64,000 nt of DNA from the NCBI GenBank assembly GCA_963764365.1, contig CAVXSI010000015.1, forward strand, positions 62,001 to 126,000, written 5' to 3'. Position 1 is the first letter of the stretch, and every line of letters begins with the position of its first letter. The DNA comes from VRUE01 sp963764365 (GTDB lineage Bacteria > Actinomycetota > Thermoleophilia > Solirubrobacterales > 70-9). The translations under genes and the position numbers were made by a program. A model generated the notes under the pieces. It was not told where the DNA came from. It saw nothing but the letters and a program-made list of their open reading frames with translations, and ran no database searches. Of the stretch, positions 21,015 to 30,249 are shown one piece after another.

Positions 21015-21755
21015 ATGATCGTTGGCTTTGTCGGGGCTGGGAGCATGGCTGGGGCCATGGCTCGTGGGCTGGCCGGTGAGGTGGACGGGATGCTGTTTAC
21101 GGATTCCGGGTCCGGGCGGGCCTTGGGGCTCGCTGAGGAGGTTCGGGGTGAGGCCATGGGGTCGAATCGTGAGCTGGGGGAGCGGGCCGATGTGGTCGTG
21201 CTTGCTGTGAAGCCGGCGATGCTCGAAGAGGTGGGGGCGGAGCTTGGCGGGGTGAAGGCGGTCGTCTCGCTGCTGGGCGCCACCCCGTTGGCGCGCGTCG
21301 AAGCTGCCGTTCCCGGTGCCGAGGTGGCCCGGGTGATGCCGAACGTGGCTGTCGAGGTGCGGCGGGGGGTCCTCTGCGTTGCCGGTTCTGTCAGCGCCGA
21401 GGTTCGGGGGATGCTGGAGCTGCTGGGGCAGGTGGTCGAGCTGCCCGATTCCGAGTTCGACGCGGCGACGGCCGTGATGGGCTGTGCGCCGGCCTACCTG
21501 GCGCTGGCGGTGGAGGCGATCGCCGACGCCGGCGCGGAAGCCGGGCTGGAGCCCGAGCTGGCGCGAGAGCTGGTCGTGGAGACGACTGCGGGAACCGCGG
21601 AGCTGCTGCGGCTGCGGCATCCCGCCGACGTGCGTGAAGCCGTCGCCTCGCCCGGGGGGAGCACCGAGGCCGGTTTGGAGGCGCTCGACCGCGGTGGCGC
21701 CCGGGACGCGTTCGAAGCGGCCGTGCGGGCCTCGCTGGAGAGGATGCGCCGATGA
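21015..21755 (+). CDS. proC: pyrroline-5-carboxylate reductase
   Basis: NADPH-dependent last step of proline synthesis. The Rossmann start MIVGFVGAGSMAGAMARGL, VVLAVKPAMLEEV, VARVMPNVAVEV and the C-terminal dimer domain (GCAPAYLALAVEAIADAGAEAG, VASPGGSTEAGL) are all typical. 246 residues from ATG 21015; an ATG one codon earlier is possible. The first third has many G/T third positions, unlike the GC-ending codons of most neighbours. It overlaps yggT by four bases. Confidence 0.92.
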   Translation: MIVGFVGAGSMAGAMARGLAGEVDGMLFTDSGSGRALGLAEEVRGEAMGSNRELGERADVVVLAVKPAMLEEVGAELGGVKAVVSLLGATPLARVEAAVPGAEVARVMPNVAVEVRRGVLCVAGSVSAEVRGMLELLGQVVELPDSEFDAATAVMGCAPAYLALAVEAIADAGAEAGLEPELARELVVETTAGTAELLRLRHPADVREAVASPGGSTEAGLEALDRGGARDAFEAAVRASLERMRR

Positions 21756-22057
21756 TCCTCGCGGCGCTCACCCGCAACGACGTCGCCAACTACGTCGAAG
21801 CGCTGTTCCTCGTCTACATCGCGCTGATCTTCCTCAACATCCTCGCCTCCTGGATCCCGCGCATGCCCTACAACCGCTGGCTGCGGGCGGTGCTCGACTT
21901 CGTCTCCGAGACGACCAACCCCTACCTCAACCTCTTCCGGCGGGTGATCCCGCCGCTCGGCGGCGGGGGCGGCTTCGCCCTCGACCTCAGCCCGATGATC
22001 GGGATCATCGTGCTCTTCGTCGTGCGCGGCCTGGTCGTCGCGCTGATCCGCGGGTGA
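21752..22057 (+). CDS. YggT family membrane protein
   Basis: Small integral membrane protein of 101 residues with two hydrophobic segments (about residues 13-32 and 77-99). The sequence between them reads SWIPRMPYN and TNPYLNLFRRVIPPLGGGGGFALDLSPM, the usual YggT pattern (shown in two parts). The family sits in division clusters and is implicated in membrane and osmotic functions; its role is not settled. Coupled by overlap to proC upstream and lspA downstream. Confidence 0.88.
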   Translation: MILAALTRNDVANYVEALFLVYIALIFLNILASWIPRMPYNRWLRAVLDFVSETTNPYLNLFRRVIPPLGGGGGFALDLSPMIGIIVLFVVRGLVVALIRG

Positions 22058-23184
22058 GCACCGCCGACGGACGCGCCTGGGGCCTCGCCGGCGCCCTCTG
22101 CGTCGCCGTCCTCGCCGTCGACCAGATCGCCAAGGCGATCGTCGAGGACCACCTGGTCCCCGCCCAGCACGTCGACGTCGCCGGCCCGGTCGGGCTGACC
22201 CTGACCCACAACCGGGGAGTCGCCTTCGGCCTCGCCAGCGGCGGCGGCGCGGCGCTGGTCGCGCTCACCCTGGCCGCGCTGCTGTTCGTCGGCGTGCTCT
22301 TCGCCCGCAACCCGACCCGGCCCTGGATGTGGGTCGCCTTCGGCCTGCTGGCCGGCGGGGCGCTCGGCAACCTCGCCGACCGGGTCCGCGCCGACGCCGT
22401 CACCGACTTCGTCGAAATCGGCTCCTGGCCGCCATTCAACCTGGCCGATGTCGCGATCGTCCTCGGCGTCGCGATCCTCGCGCTGAGCTACCTGCGCGAA
22501 GGGCTGATGGCCGCCACGCTGCACGTCGTCCACCTCGACCGCTGGCTGGCGGTGGTCGACAAGCCGGCCGGGCTGGTCGTCCATCCCGCCCCCTCGCACC
22601 GTGGGCCGACCCTGGTCGACGAGCTGGGGGAGATCCTCGGCGGCGGCGCCGACCCGGAGCGGCCCGGGATCGTGCACCGGCTCGACAAGGAGACCAGCGG
22701 GCTGCTGGTGGTCGCCCGCGACGACGCCACCCACGCGGCCCTGCAGGAGGCCGTGCGGCGGCGCGACGTCGAGCGGGCCTATCTGGCGCTGGCGCAGGGG
22801 CGGCTCGCCTCGCGAACCGGGACGATCGACGCGCCGATCGGCCGCGCGACGAGGCAACGGCACCGGATGGCGGTCTCCGGAGCCGCCTCGCGACAGGCCC
22901 GCACCCATTTCGAGGTGCTCGAGCTGCTCGCCGCCGAGACCTACCTCGAGGCGCGGCTGGAGACCGGCCGCACGCACCAGATCCGCGCCCACTTCGGCGC
23001 GATCGGCCACCCGCTGCTCTGCGACCCGACCTATGGCGGCGAGCGGCGCCACGGCCTCGGGCGCCAGTTCCTGCACGCCCACCGGCTCGCCTTCGAACAC
23101 CCGCAGACGGGGGAGGCGCTGAGCTTCGAGTCCGGCCTCCCGGCCGACCTGGCGGCGGCGCTGGCGGCTGCCCGCGGCGCCTGA
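22054..23184 (+). CDS. in-frame fusion: signal peptidase II - RluA-family pseudouridine synthase
   Basis: One 376-residue frame from GTG 22054. Residues 1 to about 150 are lipoprotein signal peptidase (LspA): four membrane helices with LTHNRGVAFG, GNLADRVRADAVTDF and FNLADVAI carrying the two catalytic Asp residues. From Met152 (22507) the sequence is an RluD-like synthase without S4 domain: VVDKPAGLVVHPAP, IVHRLDKETSGLLVVA with the catalytic Asp, RTHQIRAHF and HAHRLAF. No stop separates them. The junction contains TGATG, which in another frame would end lspA and start rluD. A single-base error there would therefore make a false fusion. Both parts are individually convincing. Confidence 0.85.
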   Translation: MSTADGRAWGLAGALCVAVLAVDQIAKAIVEDHLVPAQHVDVAGPVGLTLTHNRGVAFGLASGGGAALVALTLAALLFVGVLFARNPTRPWMWVAFGLLAGGALGNLADRVRADAVTDFVEIGSWPPFNLADVAIVLGVAILALSYLREGLMAATLHVVHLDRWLAVVDKPAGLVVHPAPSHRGPTLVDELGEILGGGADPERPGIVHRLDKETSGLLVVARDDATHAALQEAVRRRDVERAYLALAQGRLASRTGTIDAPIGRATRQRHRMAVSGAASRQARTHFEVLELLAAETYLEARLETGRTHQIRAHFGAIGHPLLCDPTYGGERRHGLGRQFLHAHRLAFEHPQTGEALSFESGLPADLAAALAAARGA

Positions 23185-23321
23185 AGGCTGTTTCCGCTCT
23201 ACAATCGTACGGTTCAAACCGACCCCCGTCGATCCGCACCGGATCCTGACCCGGCCGACCCGGCCGCGTCCCCGGCAAGGCCGGCGGGACTTCACCGCAA
23301 GACCAAGGAGACTCACTGACG

Positions 23322-24341
23322 ATGCCAGAGGCGGGCCTGAAAGAGCTGCTCGAGGCCGGGGTTCACTTCGGCCACCAAACCCGACGCTGGAACCCGAACA
23401 TGCGCCGCTACATCTTCGGCGAGCTGGACGGGATCCACATCATCGACCTGCTGCAGACCGAGGCGCTGCTGGAGAACGCTCGCCGCTTCGCCGGCGAGCT
23501 GGCCAGCGGCGGCGGCACGGTGCTGTTTGTCGGCACCAAGAAGCAGGCGCGCGGCCCGGTCCAGGAATGGGCCGGACGCTGCAAGATGCCCTACGTCAGC
23601 CAGCGCTGGCTGGGCGGGCTGCTGACCAACTTCAACACCATCTCGGCCCGGATCTCGCGCCTGCACGAGCTGACCGCGTGGCGGGACGAGGGCAAACTCG
23701 AGCTGCTGCCGACCAAGGAGCGGATGGGGATGCAGGCCGAACTGGCCAAGCTCGAGTTCAACCTCGGCGGCGTCCGCGACATGGACCGGCTGCCGGACGC
23801 GGTCTTCGTCACCGACCTGAAAACCGAGGAGATCGCGGTGCGCGAGGCGGCCCGCCTGCGGATCCCGATCATCGGACTCGTCGACACCAACTGCGACCCG
23901 ACGCCGATCGACTACGTGATCCCCGGCAACGACGACGCGATCCGCTCCTGCCAGCTGGTGATCGGCACGATCGGCGGCGCGATCGAGGAGGGCGCCGGCG
24001 CCTGGCGGGTGCAGGAGGAACGGCGCTTGGCCGAGGAGATGGAACGGCGCAAGAAGGAGGAAGAAGAGCGGAAGAAGCGCGAGGAGGAAGAGAAGGCTCG
24101 CGTGGAAGCCGAGGAGGCGGCGAAGAAAGCGGCCGAGGAGAGGCAGGCTGCCGAACAGAAAGCGGCTGCTGAGGCACAGGCCGCTAAAACGCCTGCTCAA
24201 CCGAGCGAAAACGGCTCAGGCGTCGCCCCAATCCGCTCAGGGACAGACCGCTCCGGCTGCGGGTCCTGTCGCGGGGCAGGGCACCCCGCCCTCGTCGGGC
24301 GGGGAACCCAACCCCGCGCCTCCCGCAGGAGGAACGTCTAA
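23322..24341 (+). CDS. rpsB: ribosomal protein S2 with long charged C-terminal tail
   Basis: Small-subunit protein uS2. Residues 1 to about 228 are standard: ELLEAGVHFGHQTRRWNP, LFVGTKKQA, SQRWLGGLLTNF, IIGLVDTNCDPTPIDYVIPGNDDAI in parts. A Glu/Lys/Arg/Ala coiled-coil tail follows to about residue 290. The last 45 residues read unnaturally (SGCGSCRGAGHPALVGRG). Dropping into the next frame after the AAAA run near 24209 gives a Pro/Ala/Gln-rich end stopping near 24363, so a one-base deletion is possible. A strong AAGGAGA site precedes the ATG. First gene of the rpsB-tsf-pyrH-frr operon. Confidence 0.93.
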   Translation: MPEAGLKELLEAGVHFGHQTRRWNPNMRRYIFGELDGIHIIDLLQTEALLENARRFAGELASGGGTVLFVGTKKQARGPVQEWAGRCKMPYVSQRWLGGLLTNFNTISARISRLHELTAWRDEGKLELLPTKERMGMQAELAKLEFNLGGVRDMDRLPDAVFVTDLKTEEIAVREAARLRIPIIGLVDTNCDPTPIDYVIPGNDDAIRSCQLVIGTIGGAIEEGAGAWRVQEERRLAEEMERRKKEEEERKKREEEEKARVEAEEAAKKAAEERQAAEQKAAAEAQAAKTPAQPSENGSGVAPIRSGTDRSGCGSCRGAGHPALVGRGTQPRASRRRNV

Positions 24342-24410
24342 AGCTGCAGGGTTCCGACCGCCATGACGAGGGGCGGTGAAGGCTCGACGCGGTGAAAAGA
24401 GGGCTGCGAA

Positions 24411-25013
24411 ATGAGCGTCACCGCTGCCGATGTGAAGGCTCTGAGGGATCGGACCGGGGCCGCGATGATGGATTGCAAAGCGGCTCTCTCGGAGTCCGAC
24501 GGGGATGTCGATCGGGCGATCGAGATCCTGCGGGTCAAGGGGCAGGCCTCCGCCGCGAAGCGGGAAGGGCGGGGGACCAGCGAGGGCGTCGTCTCCTCCT
24601 ACGTCCACGCCAACGACAGGGTCGGGGCGATGGTCGAAGTGCAGTGCGAGACCGACTTCGTCGCCCGCAACGAGGACTTCAGGGCCTTCGCCTACGAGGT
24701 CGCCCTGCACGTCGCCGCGACCGCGCCGAAGTACGTCACCTCGGACGAGATCCCGGCCGACGAGCGCGAGGCCGAGCGGCGGGTGTTCGAGGAGAAGGCG
24801 CGCGAGGACGGCAAACCGGATGATGTCGTCGAGAAGATCATCGAGGGGCAGCTCGCCAAGTGGGCGAAGGAAGTGGCCCTGCTCGACCAGTCGCACGTCA
24901 ACGCCGAGAAGCACGACTCAAAGACGATCGAGGAGATGCGCCAGGAGCTGGCGGCGAAGACCGGTGAGAACATCCGCGTCGCGCGCTTCGCCTACTTCCG
25001 CGTCGGCGCGTGA
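24411..25013 (+). CDS. tsf: elongation factor Ts, short form
   Basis: Nucleotide exchange factor for EF-Tu. The 200-residue length is the short type found in several phyla. LRDRTGAAMMDCKAAL at residues 10-25 and the core VEVQCETDFVARNEDF are diagnostic; the end TGENIRVARFAYFRVG is also typical. It follows rpsB by 69 bases. Confidence 0.95.
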   Translation: MSVTAADVKALRDRTGAAMMDCKAALSESDGDVDRAIEILRVKGQASAAKREGRGTSEGVVSSYVHANDRVGAMVEVQCETDFVARNEDFRAFAYEVALHVAATAPKYVTSDEIPADEREAERRVFEEKAREDGKPDDVVEKIIEGQLAKWAKEVALLDQSHVNAEKHDSKTIEEMRQELAAKTGENIRVARFAYFRVGA

Positions 25014-25064
25014 GGCTGGCCGCAACCGCGTCCCCCGGGTAGGCTGCGGGCCAGCGCCCGCCCG

Positions 25065-25799
25065 ATGGACTCCGAGCCGAAATTCGCCCGCATCCTGCTG
25101 AAGCTCTCCGGCGAGGCGCTGATGGGCGAGCGCGAGCACGGCACCGACGCCGGCGAGGTGCAGCGGATCGCCCGCCAGGTCGCCGAGGTCCGCGCCCGCG
25201 GGGTCGAGGTGGCGATCGTCGTCGGCGCCGGCAACATCTACCGCGGCCTGGCGGGTGCGGCGGCGGGGATGGACCGCGCCACCGGCGACTACATGGGGAT
25301 GCTGGCGACGGTGCTGAACGCGCTCACCCTGCAGGACGCGCTGGAGCACATCGGCGAGCACACGCGGGTGATGTCGGCGATCGACGTCAAGGAGGTCGCC
25401 GAGCCCTATATCCGCCGCCGCGCGATGCGCCACCTCGAGAAGGGCCGGGTGGTGATCTTCGCCGCCGGCACCGGCAACCCGTTCTTCACCACCGACACCG
25501 CGGCGGCGCTGCGCGCGCTGGAGATCCACGCGGAAGCGATCCTGATGGCGAAGAACGGCGTCGAGGGGGTCTTCGACTCCGACCCGGCGGTCAACCCGGA
25601 CGCCAGGTTCATCGCCGCGATCAGCCACCGCGAGGCGATCGAGCGCGGGCTCAAGGTGATGGACTCGACCGCGCTCTCGCTCTGCATGGACAACGACCTG
25701 CCGATCTACGTCTTCAACATGGGGGACGAGGGCAACATAGATAGGATCGTCTGCGGCGAGCGGGTGGGGACGCTGGTCTCCAGCGCCACCGCCGGCTGA
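25065..25799 (+). CDS. pyrH: UMP kinase
   Basis: Hexameric amino-acid-kinase-fold enzyme making UDP from UMP. RILLKLSGEALMG, VVGAGNIYRG, DYMGMLATVLNALTLQDAL, FAAGTGNPFFTTDTAAALRA (UMP and ATP sites) and NGVEGVFDSDP are all present. 244 residues. It lies between tsf and frr, the usual order. Confidence 0.96.
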   Translation: MDSEPKFARILLKLSGEALMGEREHGTDAGEVQRIARQVAEVRARGVEVAIVVGAGNIYRGLAGAAAGMDRATGDYMGMLATVLNALTLQDALEHIGEHTRVMSAIDVKEVAEPYIRRRAMRHLEKGRVVIFAAGTGNPFFTTDTAAALRALEIHAEAILMAKNGVEGVFDSDPAVNPDARFIAAISHREAIERGLKVMDSTALSLCMDNDLPIYVFNMGDEGNIDRIVCGERVGTLVSSATAG

Positions 25800-25815
25800 C
25801 CGGAGAGGGGACCCA

Positions 25816-26379
25816 GTGGAGCTGATCGACGAGCTGCTCAAAGACGCCGAGGACCGGATGAAGAAGTCGGTCGAGTCGAGCCGCGGCGAGTTGGCGACGG
25901 TGCGCACCGGCCGCGCCTCGCCGCACCTGCTGGACCGGATCGTCGTCGACTACTACGGCTCGCCGACGCCGTTGAAGCAACTCGCCAACGTCGCCACCTC
26001 CGACGCCCGCCTGCTGACCGTGACGCCGTTCGACAAGGGCTCGATCGGCGCGATCGAGAAGGCGATCCAGGAGTCCGACGTCGGTTTGACGCCGAACAAC
26101 GACGGCAACGTCGTCCGCCTGCAGATCCCCGAGCTGACCGAGGAGCGCCGCCGCGAGATGGTCAAGGTCGTCCACGGGGTAGCCGAGGAGGGCCGGGTCG
26201 CGGTGCGCAACATCCGCCGCGACACGATGAGCGACCTGCGCGAGCTGAAGAAGGAGGGCGAAGCGGGGGAGGACGACGAGCGCCGCGCCGAGAGCGAGCT
26301 GCAGAAGCAGACCGACGAGGCGATCGCCGGGATCGACGCCCTGCTGAAGGGAAAGGAAGAGGAGATCCTGGAGGTGTGA
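25816..26379 (+). CDS. frr: ribosome recycling factor
   Basis: Splits post-termination ribosomes with EF-G. 187 residues, GTG start 16 bases after pyrH with a GGAGAGGGG site. LATVRTGRASPHLLDRI, YYGSPTPLKQLANV and the C-terminal helix VAVRNIRRDTMSDLRELKK are diagnostic. The stop overlaps the uppS GTG. Confidence 0.96.
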   Translation: MELIDELLKDAEDRMKKSVESSRGELATVRTGRASPHLLDRIVVDYYGSPTPLKQLANVATSDARLLTVTPFDKGSIGAIEKAIQESDVGLTPNNDGNVVRLQIPELTEERRREMVKVVHGVAEEGRVAVRNIRRDTMSDLRELKKEGEAGEDDERRAESELQKQTDEAIAGIDALLKGKEEEILEV

Positions 26380-27047
26380 GCGCCTCCGCGCGGTACGTCG
26401 CGATCATCACCGACGGCAACGGCCGCTGGGCGCAGCGGCGCGGCCTGCCGGTCGCCGAGGGACACCGGGCCGGCGCCGATGTCGTCAAGGCGAGGCTGCG
26501 CGACGCGGTCGAGCTGGGGATCGAGGAGCTGACCGTGTTCTCCTTCTCGACCGAGAACTGGTCGCGCCCGGCCGACGAGGTCGAAGGGCTGATGCGGATG
26601 TTCGGGGAGCGGATCGAGGCCGAAACGCCCGAGCTCGACGCCGAAGGGGTGCGGATGCGCTTCGTCGGGCGGCGCGAGGGCGTACCCCGGGAACTGGTCG
26701 AGCGCATGCGATGGGCCGAGGAGACGACCGCCGGCAACCAGCGGATCGCCCTCTTCGTCGCCTTCAACTACGGTGGCCGGGCGGAGATCGTCGACGCGGC
26801 GCGAACCTTCGAGGGGGACTCCGAGGAGGAGTTCCGCAACCACCTCTACGCGCCCGAGATGCACGACCCGGACCTCCTGATACGAACCAGCGGCGAGCAG
26901 CGCCTCTCCAACTACCTGCTGTGGCAGTGCGCCTACTCGGAGCTGGTCTTCCGCGACGAGCTCTGGCCCGACTTCGACCGCGCCGCCTTCGAGGCGTCGC
27001 TGGCCGAGTTCGAGGCGCGGCAGCGGCGCTTCGGGCGGAGGGCCTAG
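26376..27047 (+). CDS. uppS: cis-prenyl transferase (undecaprenyl/decaprenyl diphosphate synthase)
   Basis: Makes the polyprenyl diphosphate carrier for cell-wall synthesis. IITDGNGRWAQRRGLPVAEGH (split here: IITDGNGRWAQ, RRGLPVAEGH) holds the catalytic Asp. FSTENWSRP, FNYGGRAEI and DLLIRTSGEQRLSNYLLWQ are conserved. At 223 residues it is shorter than many family members but complete. The product chain length cannot be predicted. It overlaps both neighbours. Confidence 0.94.
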   Translation: MSASARYVAIITDGNGRWAQRRGLPVAEGHRAGADVVKARLRDAVELGIEELTVFSFSTENWSRPADEVEGLMRMFGERIEAETPELDAEGVRMRFVGRREGVPRELVERMRWAEETTAGNQRIALFVAFNYGGRAEIVDAARTFEGDSEEEFRNHLYAPEMHDPDLLIRTSGEQRLSNYLLWQCAYSELVFRDELWPDFDRAAFEASLAEFEARQRRFGRRA

Positions 27048-27946
27048 TGGTCCAGGACCTGTTCGACGAGGAGCTGTTCGCCGACGAGCCGGAGCCCGAG
27101 CCGCCGCGCAAACGCGAGCCGCGGCGACGGCGCGGCAAGGGCGGAGCAGCGGGGGGCGAGACCGCGCGGCGGATCCTCTTCGCGCTGCCCTGGGTCGCCT
27201 TCGCGATCGCGATCGCCGTCGCCGGCGGGATCGTCTTCGCCCTGGCGATGATCGGCATCGGCCTGCTCTGCCTGCGCGAGTACTTCCTGATGACGACGCC
27301 GCTGCGGCCGCTCCAGCCCGCCGCCTACATCGCCGTCGCCGCGATGGTCCTCGCCGCCCACTTCGGCACCGCCTTCAACGTGCTGCTGGTCGCGACCGCC
27401 TCGTTCGCGCTGCTGTTCGTCTTCGGCGCCCGGCGCCGCGAACGCGACGGGATCGTCGTCTCGATGGGGATCACCGTGCTCGGCGCGGTCTGGATCGGCC
27501 TGCCGCTGGTCCACGCGGTCCTGCTGCGGGACCTGCCGAGCCACGGCGCGGCGCTGCTGGTGGACGTCCTCGTCGGCACCTTCGCCACCGACACCGGCGC
27601 CTACGCGACCGGGCGCATGTTCGGCGCCCACAGGATCGCCCCGAGCCTGTCGCCGAACAAGACCCTGGAGGGGCTGATCGGCGGCTTCCTGATCGGCACG
27701 ATGGCCTTCTGGTTCGCCGGCCTGTACCAGAACTGGCTGTCGGGGGCCGATGCGCTGATCATCGGCGCGGCGGTGGCGGCGGTCGCCCCGATCGGCGACC
27801 TGTTCGCCTCGATGGTCAAGCGCGACCTCGGCGCCAAGGACACCGGCAGGCTGTTCGGCCCCCACGGCGGGATGCTCGACCGCCTCGACGCGGTCCTCTT
27901 CACGATCGTCGTCGGCTACTACCTCGCGGTCCAGCTGGTCTACTGA
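27047..27946 (+). CDS. cdsA: phosphatidate cytidylyltransferase
   Basis: Integral membrane enzyme making CDP-diacylglycerol. The N-terminal 40 residues are charged and cytoplasmic (EPEPEPPRKREPRRRRGKGG), followed by six to eight helices. The signature SPNKTLEGLIGGFLIGTMAF and GDLFASMVKRDLGAKDTG ... GPHGGMLDRLDAVLF is unmistakable. The GTG start at 27047 shares its first base with the uppS stop. 299 residues. Confidence 0.93.
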   Translation: MVQDLFDEELFADEPEPEPPRKREPRRRRGKGGAAGGETARRILFALPWVAFAIAIAVAGGIVFALAMIGIGLLCLREYFLMTTPLRPLQPAAYIAVAAMVLAAHFGTAFNVLLVATASFALLFVFGARRRERDGIVVSMGITVLGAVWIGLPLVHAVLLRDLPSHGAALLVDVLVGTFATDTGAYATGRMFGAHRIAPSLSPNKTLEGLIGGFLIGTMAFWFAGLYQNWLSGADALIIGAAVAAVAPIGDLFASMVKRDLGAKDTGRLFGPHGGMLDRLDAVLFTIVVGYYLAVQLVY

Positions 27947-27964
27947 CCGGCTCCGGGCCCTCCG

Positions 27965-27970
27965 TATCCT
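27965..27970 (+). promoter_or_regulatory. leaderless -10 element of dxr
   Basis: TATCCT, seven bases, then the dxr GTG at 27978. It suggests dxr and the genes after it have their own promoter inside the long gene run. Confidence 0.5.
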
Positions 27971-27977
27971 TCCTTTC

Positions 27978-29123
27978 GTGAAGAGGATCGTGATTCTCGG
28001 GTCGACCGGCTCGATCGGCACCCAGGCGCTGGAGATCGTCTCCGGCTCGGAAGAGATCGAGGTGGTGGGTCTGGCGGCCGGCACGAGCTGGGAGGCGCTG
28101 CTGGGGCAGGCGCAGCGCCACGGCGTGACGACGGTCGCGCTCAGCCATGCCGAGGCCGCCGAGCGGGCGGGCGCCGCCTGGGACGGGCGGGTGCTGGCGG
28201 GCGAGGCGGGCGTGCGGGAGCTGATCGCCGGCTCGGGAGCCGACCTTGTCCTCAACGGGATGGTCGGCGCCGCCGGCCTCGGGCCGACCGTGGTCGCGCT
28301 CGGCGAGGGGATCGACCTGGCCCTGGCCAACAAGGAGAGCCTGGTGATCGGCGGCGAGCTGACCACCGCGCTGGCCGAGGCGACAGGGGCGCGGCTGCTG
28401 CCGGTCGACTCCGAGCACTCGGCGCTGTTCCAGCTGATCGGCGGCGAGGCCCCCGGAACGGTAGAGCGGCTGGTGCTGACCGCGTCCGGAGGCCCCTTCC
28501 GCGGCCGCACCGACCTCGACGGGGTCAGCGTCGAGGATGCGCTCGCGCACCCGACCTGGCGGATGGGCGGGCGGATCACGATCGACTCGGCGACGCTGAT
28601 GAACAAGGGCTTCGAGGCGATCGAGGCGCACCACCTGTTCGGGGTGCCCTACGGGCGGATCGAGGTCGTCGTCCACCCGCAGTCGATCGTCCATTCGCTG
28701 ATCGACCTCAACGACGGTGCCACCCTGGCCCACCTCGGCCACCCCGACATGCGGGTGCCGATCTCCTACGCGCTGCACTACCCCGAGCGGGCCGACGTCG
28801 ACGTGCCGCGGCTCGACCTGGCGACGGTCGGCGGGCTGACCTTCGAGCAGCCCGACCTCGGCACCTTCGCCTGCCTGCGGCTGGCGCTGGAGGCGGGCCG
28901 GGCGGGGGGGACGGCGCCCTGCGCACTGAACGCCGCCGACGAGGTCGCCGTCGCCGCCTTCCTCGACGGCCGCATCCCCTTCACCGCGATCGCCGCGGCG
29001 ATCGAGCGGGTGCTGGAGGAGATGCCGGCGCAGCCGGTCACCCACTTCGAGGATCTGTTCGCCGTCGACGACGAGGCCCGTCGCCGCACCGAAGAGCAGG
29101 TCGGTGGGTTGAGCAGGGTATGA
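27978..29123 (+). CDS. dxr: 1-deoxy-D-xylulose 5-phosphate reductoisomerase
   Basis: Second step of the MEP isoprenoid pathway, NADPH dependent, target of fosmidomycin. The N-terminus ILGSTGSIGTQALEIV is the nucleotide-binding loop. LANKESLVIGGEL, PVDSEHSALFQ, LTASGGPFRG, WRMGGRITIDSATLMNKGFE (in parts) and HPQSIVHSLI follow. 381 residues. The stop overlaps the rseP ATG, and ispG lies downstream, so two MEP genes flank the protease. Confidence 0.96.
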   Translation: MKRIVILGSTGSIGTQALEIVSGSEEIEVVGLAAGTSWEALLGQAQRHGVTTVALSHAEAAERAGAAWDGRVLAGEAGVRELIAGSGADLVLNGMVGAAGLGPTVVALGEGIDLALANKESLVIGGELTTALAEATGARLLPVDSEHSALFQLIGGEAPGTVERLVLTASGGPFRGRTDLDGVSVEDALAHPTWRMGGRITIDSATLMNKGFEAIEAHHLFGVPYGRIEVVVHPQSIVHSLIDLNDGATLAHLGHPDMRVPISYALHYPERADVDVPRLDLATVGGLTFEQPDLGTFACLRLALEAGRAGGTAPCALNAADEVAVAAFLDGRIPFTAIAAAIERVLEEMPAQPVTHFEDLFAVDDEARRRTEEQVGGLSRV

Positions 29124-30211
29124 GCTGGCTCTTCGTATTCGCCGGGCTCTGCTTCCTGATCGTCATGCACGAGGCCGGGCACTTCGTCGCCGCCAAGGCG
29201 ACGGGGATGCGGGTCGAGCGCTTCTTCCTCTTCTTCGGCCCGACGATCTGGTCGTTCAAGCGCGGCGAGACGGAGTACGGCGTCAAAGCGATCCCGCTCG
29301 GCGGCTACGTGAAGATCAGCGGCATGAATCCGGAGGAGGAGCTGCCGGCCGAAGTCGTGTCCCGTGCCTACTGCCGCCAACCGGTCTGGAAGCGGATCGT
29401 CGTGATCGGCGCCGGGCCGGCGGTCAACATCGCGCTCGGGCTGGCGATCCTGTTCACGCTGGCCCTGACGAACGGAGTCGAGAGCACCCAGACCGTTGGA
29501 GAAGTAGTCCCGAAATCACCCGCCGCGAGCGTCCTGCGCAAGGGCGACAGAGTGGTCGCGGTCGACGGGCACAGCTACCCCTCGCTGGGCCTCGAAGCGC
29601 GGCTCAAGCGCTTCGGCGAGCTGGTCTCCTCGCACAAGTGCGCTGGCAAACAGGTGGACGGCTGCCGGGCATCCACGCCGGCGAGGCTGGAAGTCGAACG
29701 CGGCGGGAGACCGCAAACGATCTCGGTGCGGCCCGAATACGAAGCCGCCCTGGGGCGGACGAGAATCGGCTTCTCCTACGGGACCAAACCGGCCGAATTG
29801 GGCGTTGGCGGCGCCGTCGATCGGGCGACCGGGTTCGCCTGGCTGATCACCCGCGAAACCGGAACCCGCGTCGCGAAGATCTTCGAGTCGAAGGAACGCA
29901 AGGAAATCCACGGGATCGTCGGGGTCAGCGACGTCGGCCATCAGGTCTACGGCCTCGGGGTCGTCGCGGCGTTGACCTTCCTCGCCGTGATCAGCCTCTC
30001 ACTGGGCGTGATCAACCTGCTTCCGTTCCTCCCCCTGGACGGCGGCCATATCTTCTGGAGCCTGGTGGAGAAAATGCGCGGCGAACCGGTTTCCCTGCGG
30101 GTGATGGAGCGGGTCAGCTTCGTCGGCTTCGCGCTGGTCGCGATGCTGTTCTTCATCGGCCTCAGCAACGACATCGGTCAGCTGACCGGCGAAGGCTTCA
30201 ACGTCCGCTGA
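29120..30211 (+). CDS. rseP: RseP-type site-2 membrane metalloprotease
   Basis: Intramembrane zinc protease of family M50 that cleaves anti-sigma factors and leftover signal peptides. Helix 1 has LIVMHEAGHFVAA (HExxH), and the third metal ligand is in LLPFLPLDGGHIFW near residue 308. GGYVKISGMNPEEE is characteristic, and one PDZ domain (about residues 125-210) binds substrate C-termini. 363 residues, four predicted membrane helices. Confidence 0.93.
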   Translation: MSWLFVFAGLCFLIVMHEAGHFVAAKATGMRVERFFLFFGPTIWSFKRGETEYGVKAIPLGGYVKISGMNPEEELPAEVVSRAYCRQPVWKRIVVIGAGPAVNIALGLAILFTLALTNGVESTQTVGEVVPKSPAASVLRKGDRVVAVDGHSYPSLGLEARLKRFGELVSSHKCAGKQVDGCRASTPARLEVERGGRPQTISVRPEYEAALGRTRIGFSYGTKPAELGVGGAVDRATGFAWLITRETGTRVAKIFESKERKEIHGIVGVSDVGHQVYGLGVVAALTFLAVISLSLGVINLLPFLPLDGGHIFWSLVEKMRGEPVSLRVMERVSFVGFALVAMLFFIGLSNDIGQLTGEGFNVR

Positions 30212-30249
30212 CCGATCGGGTCGCGAGCCGGCCCAGATAGCCTGTGGGC

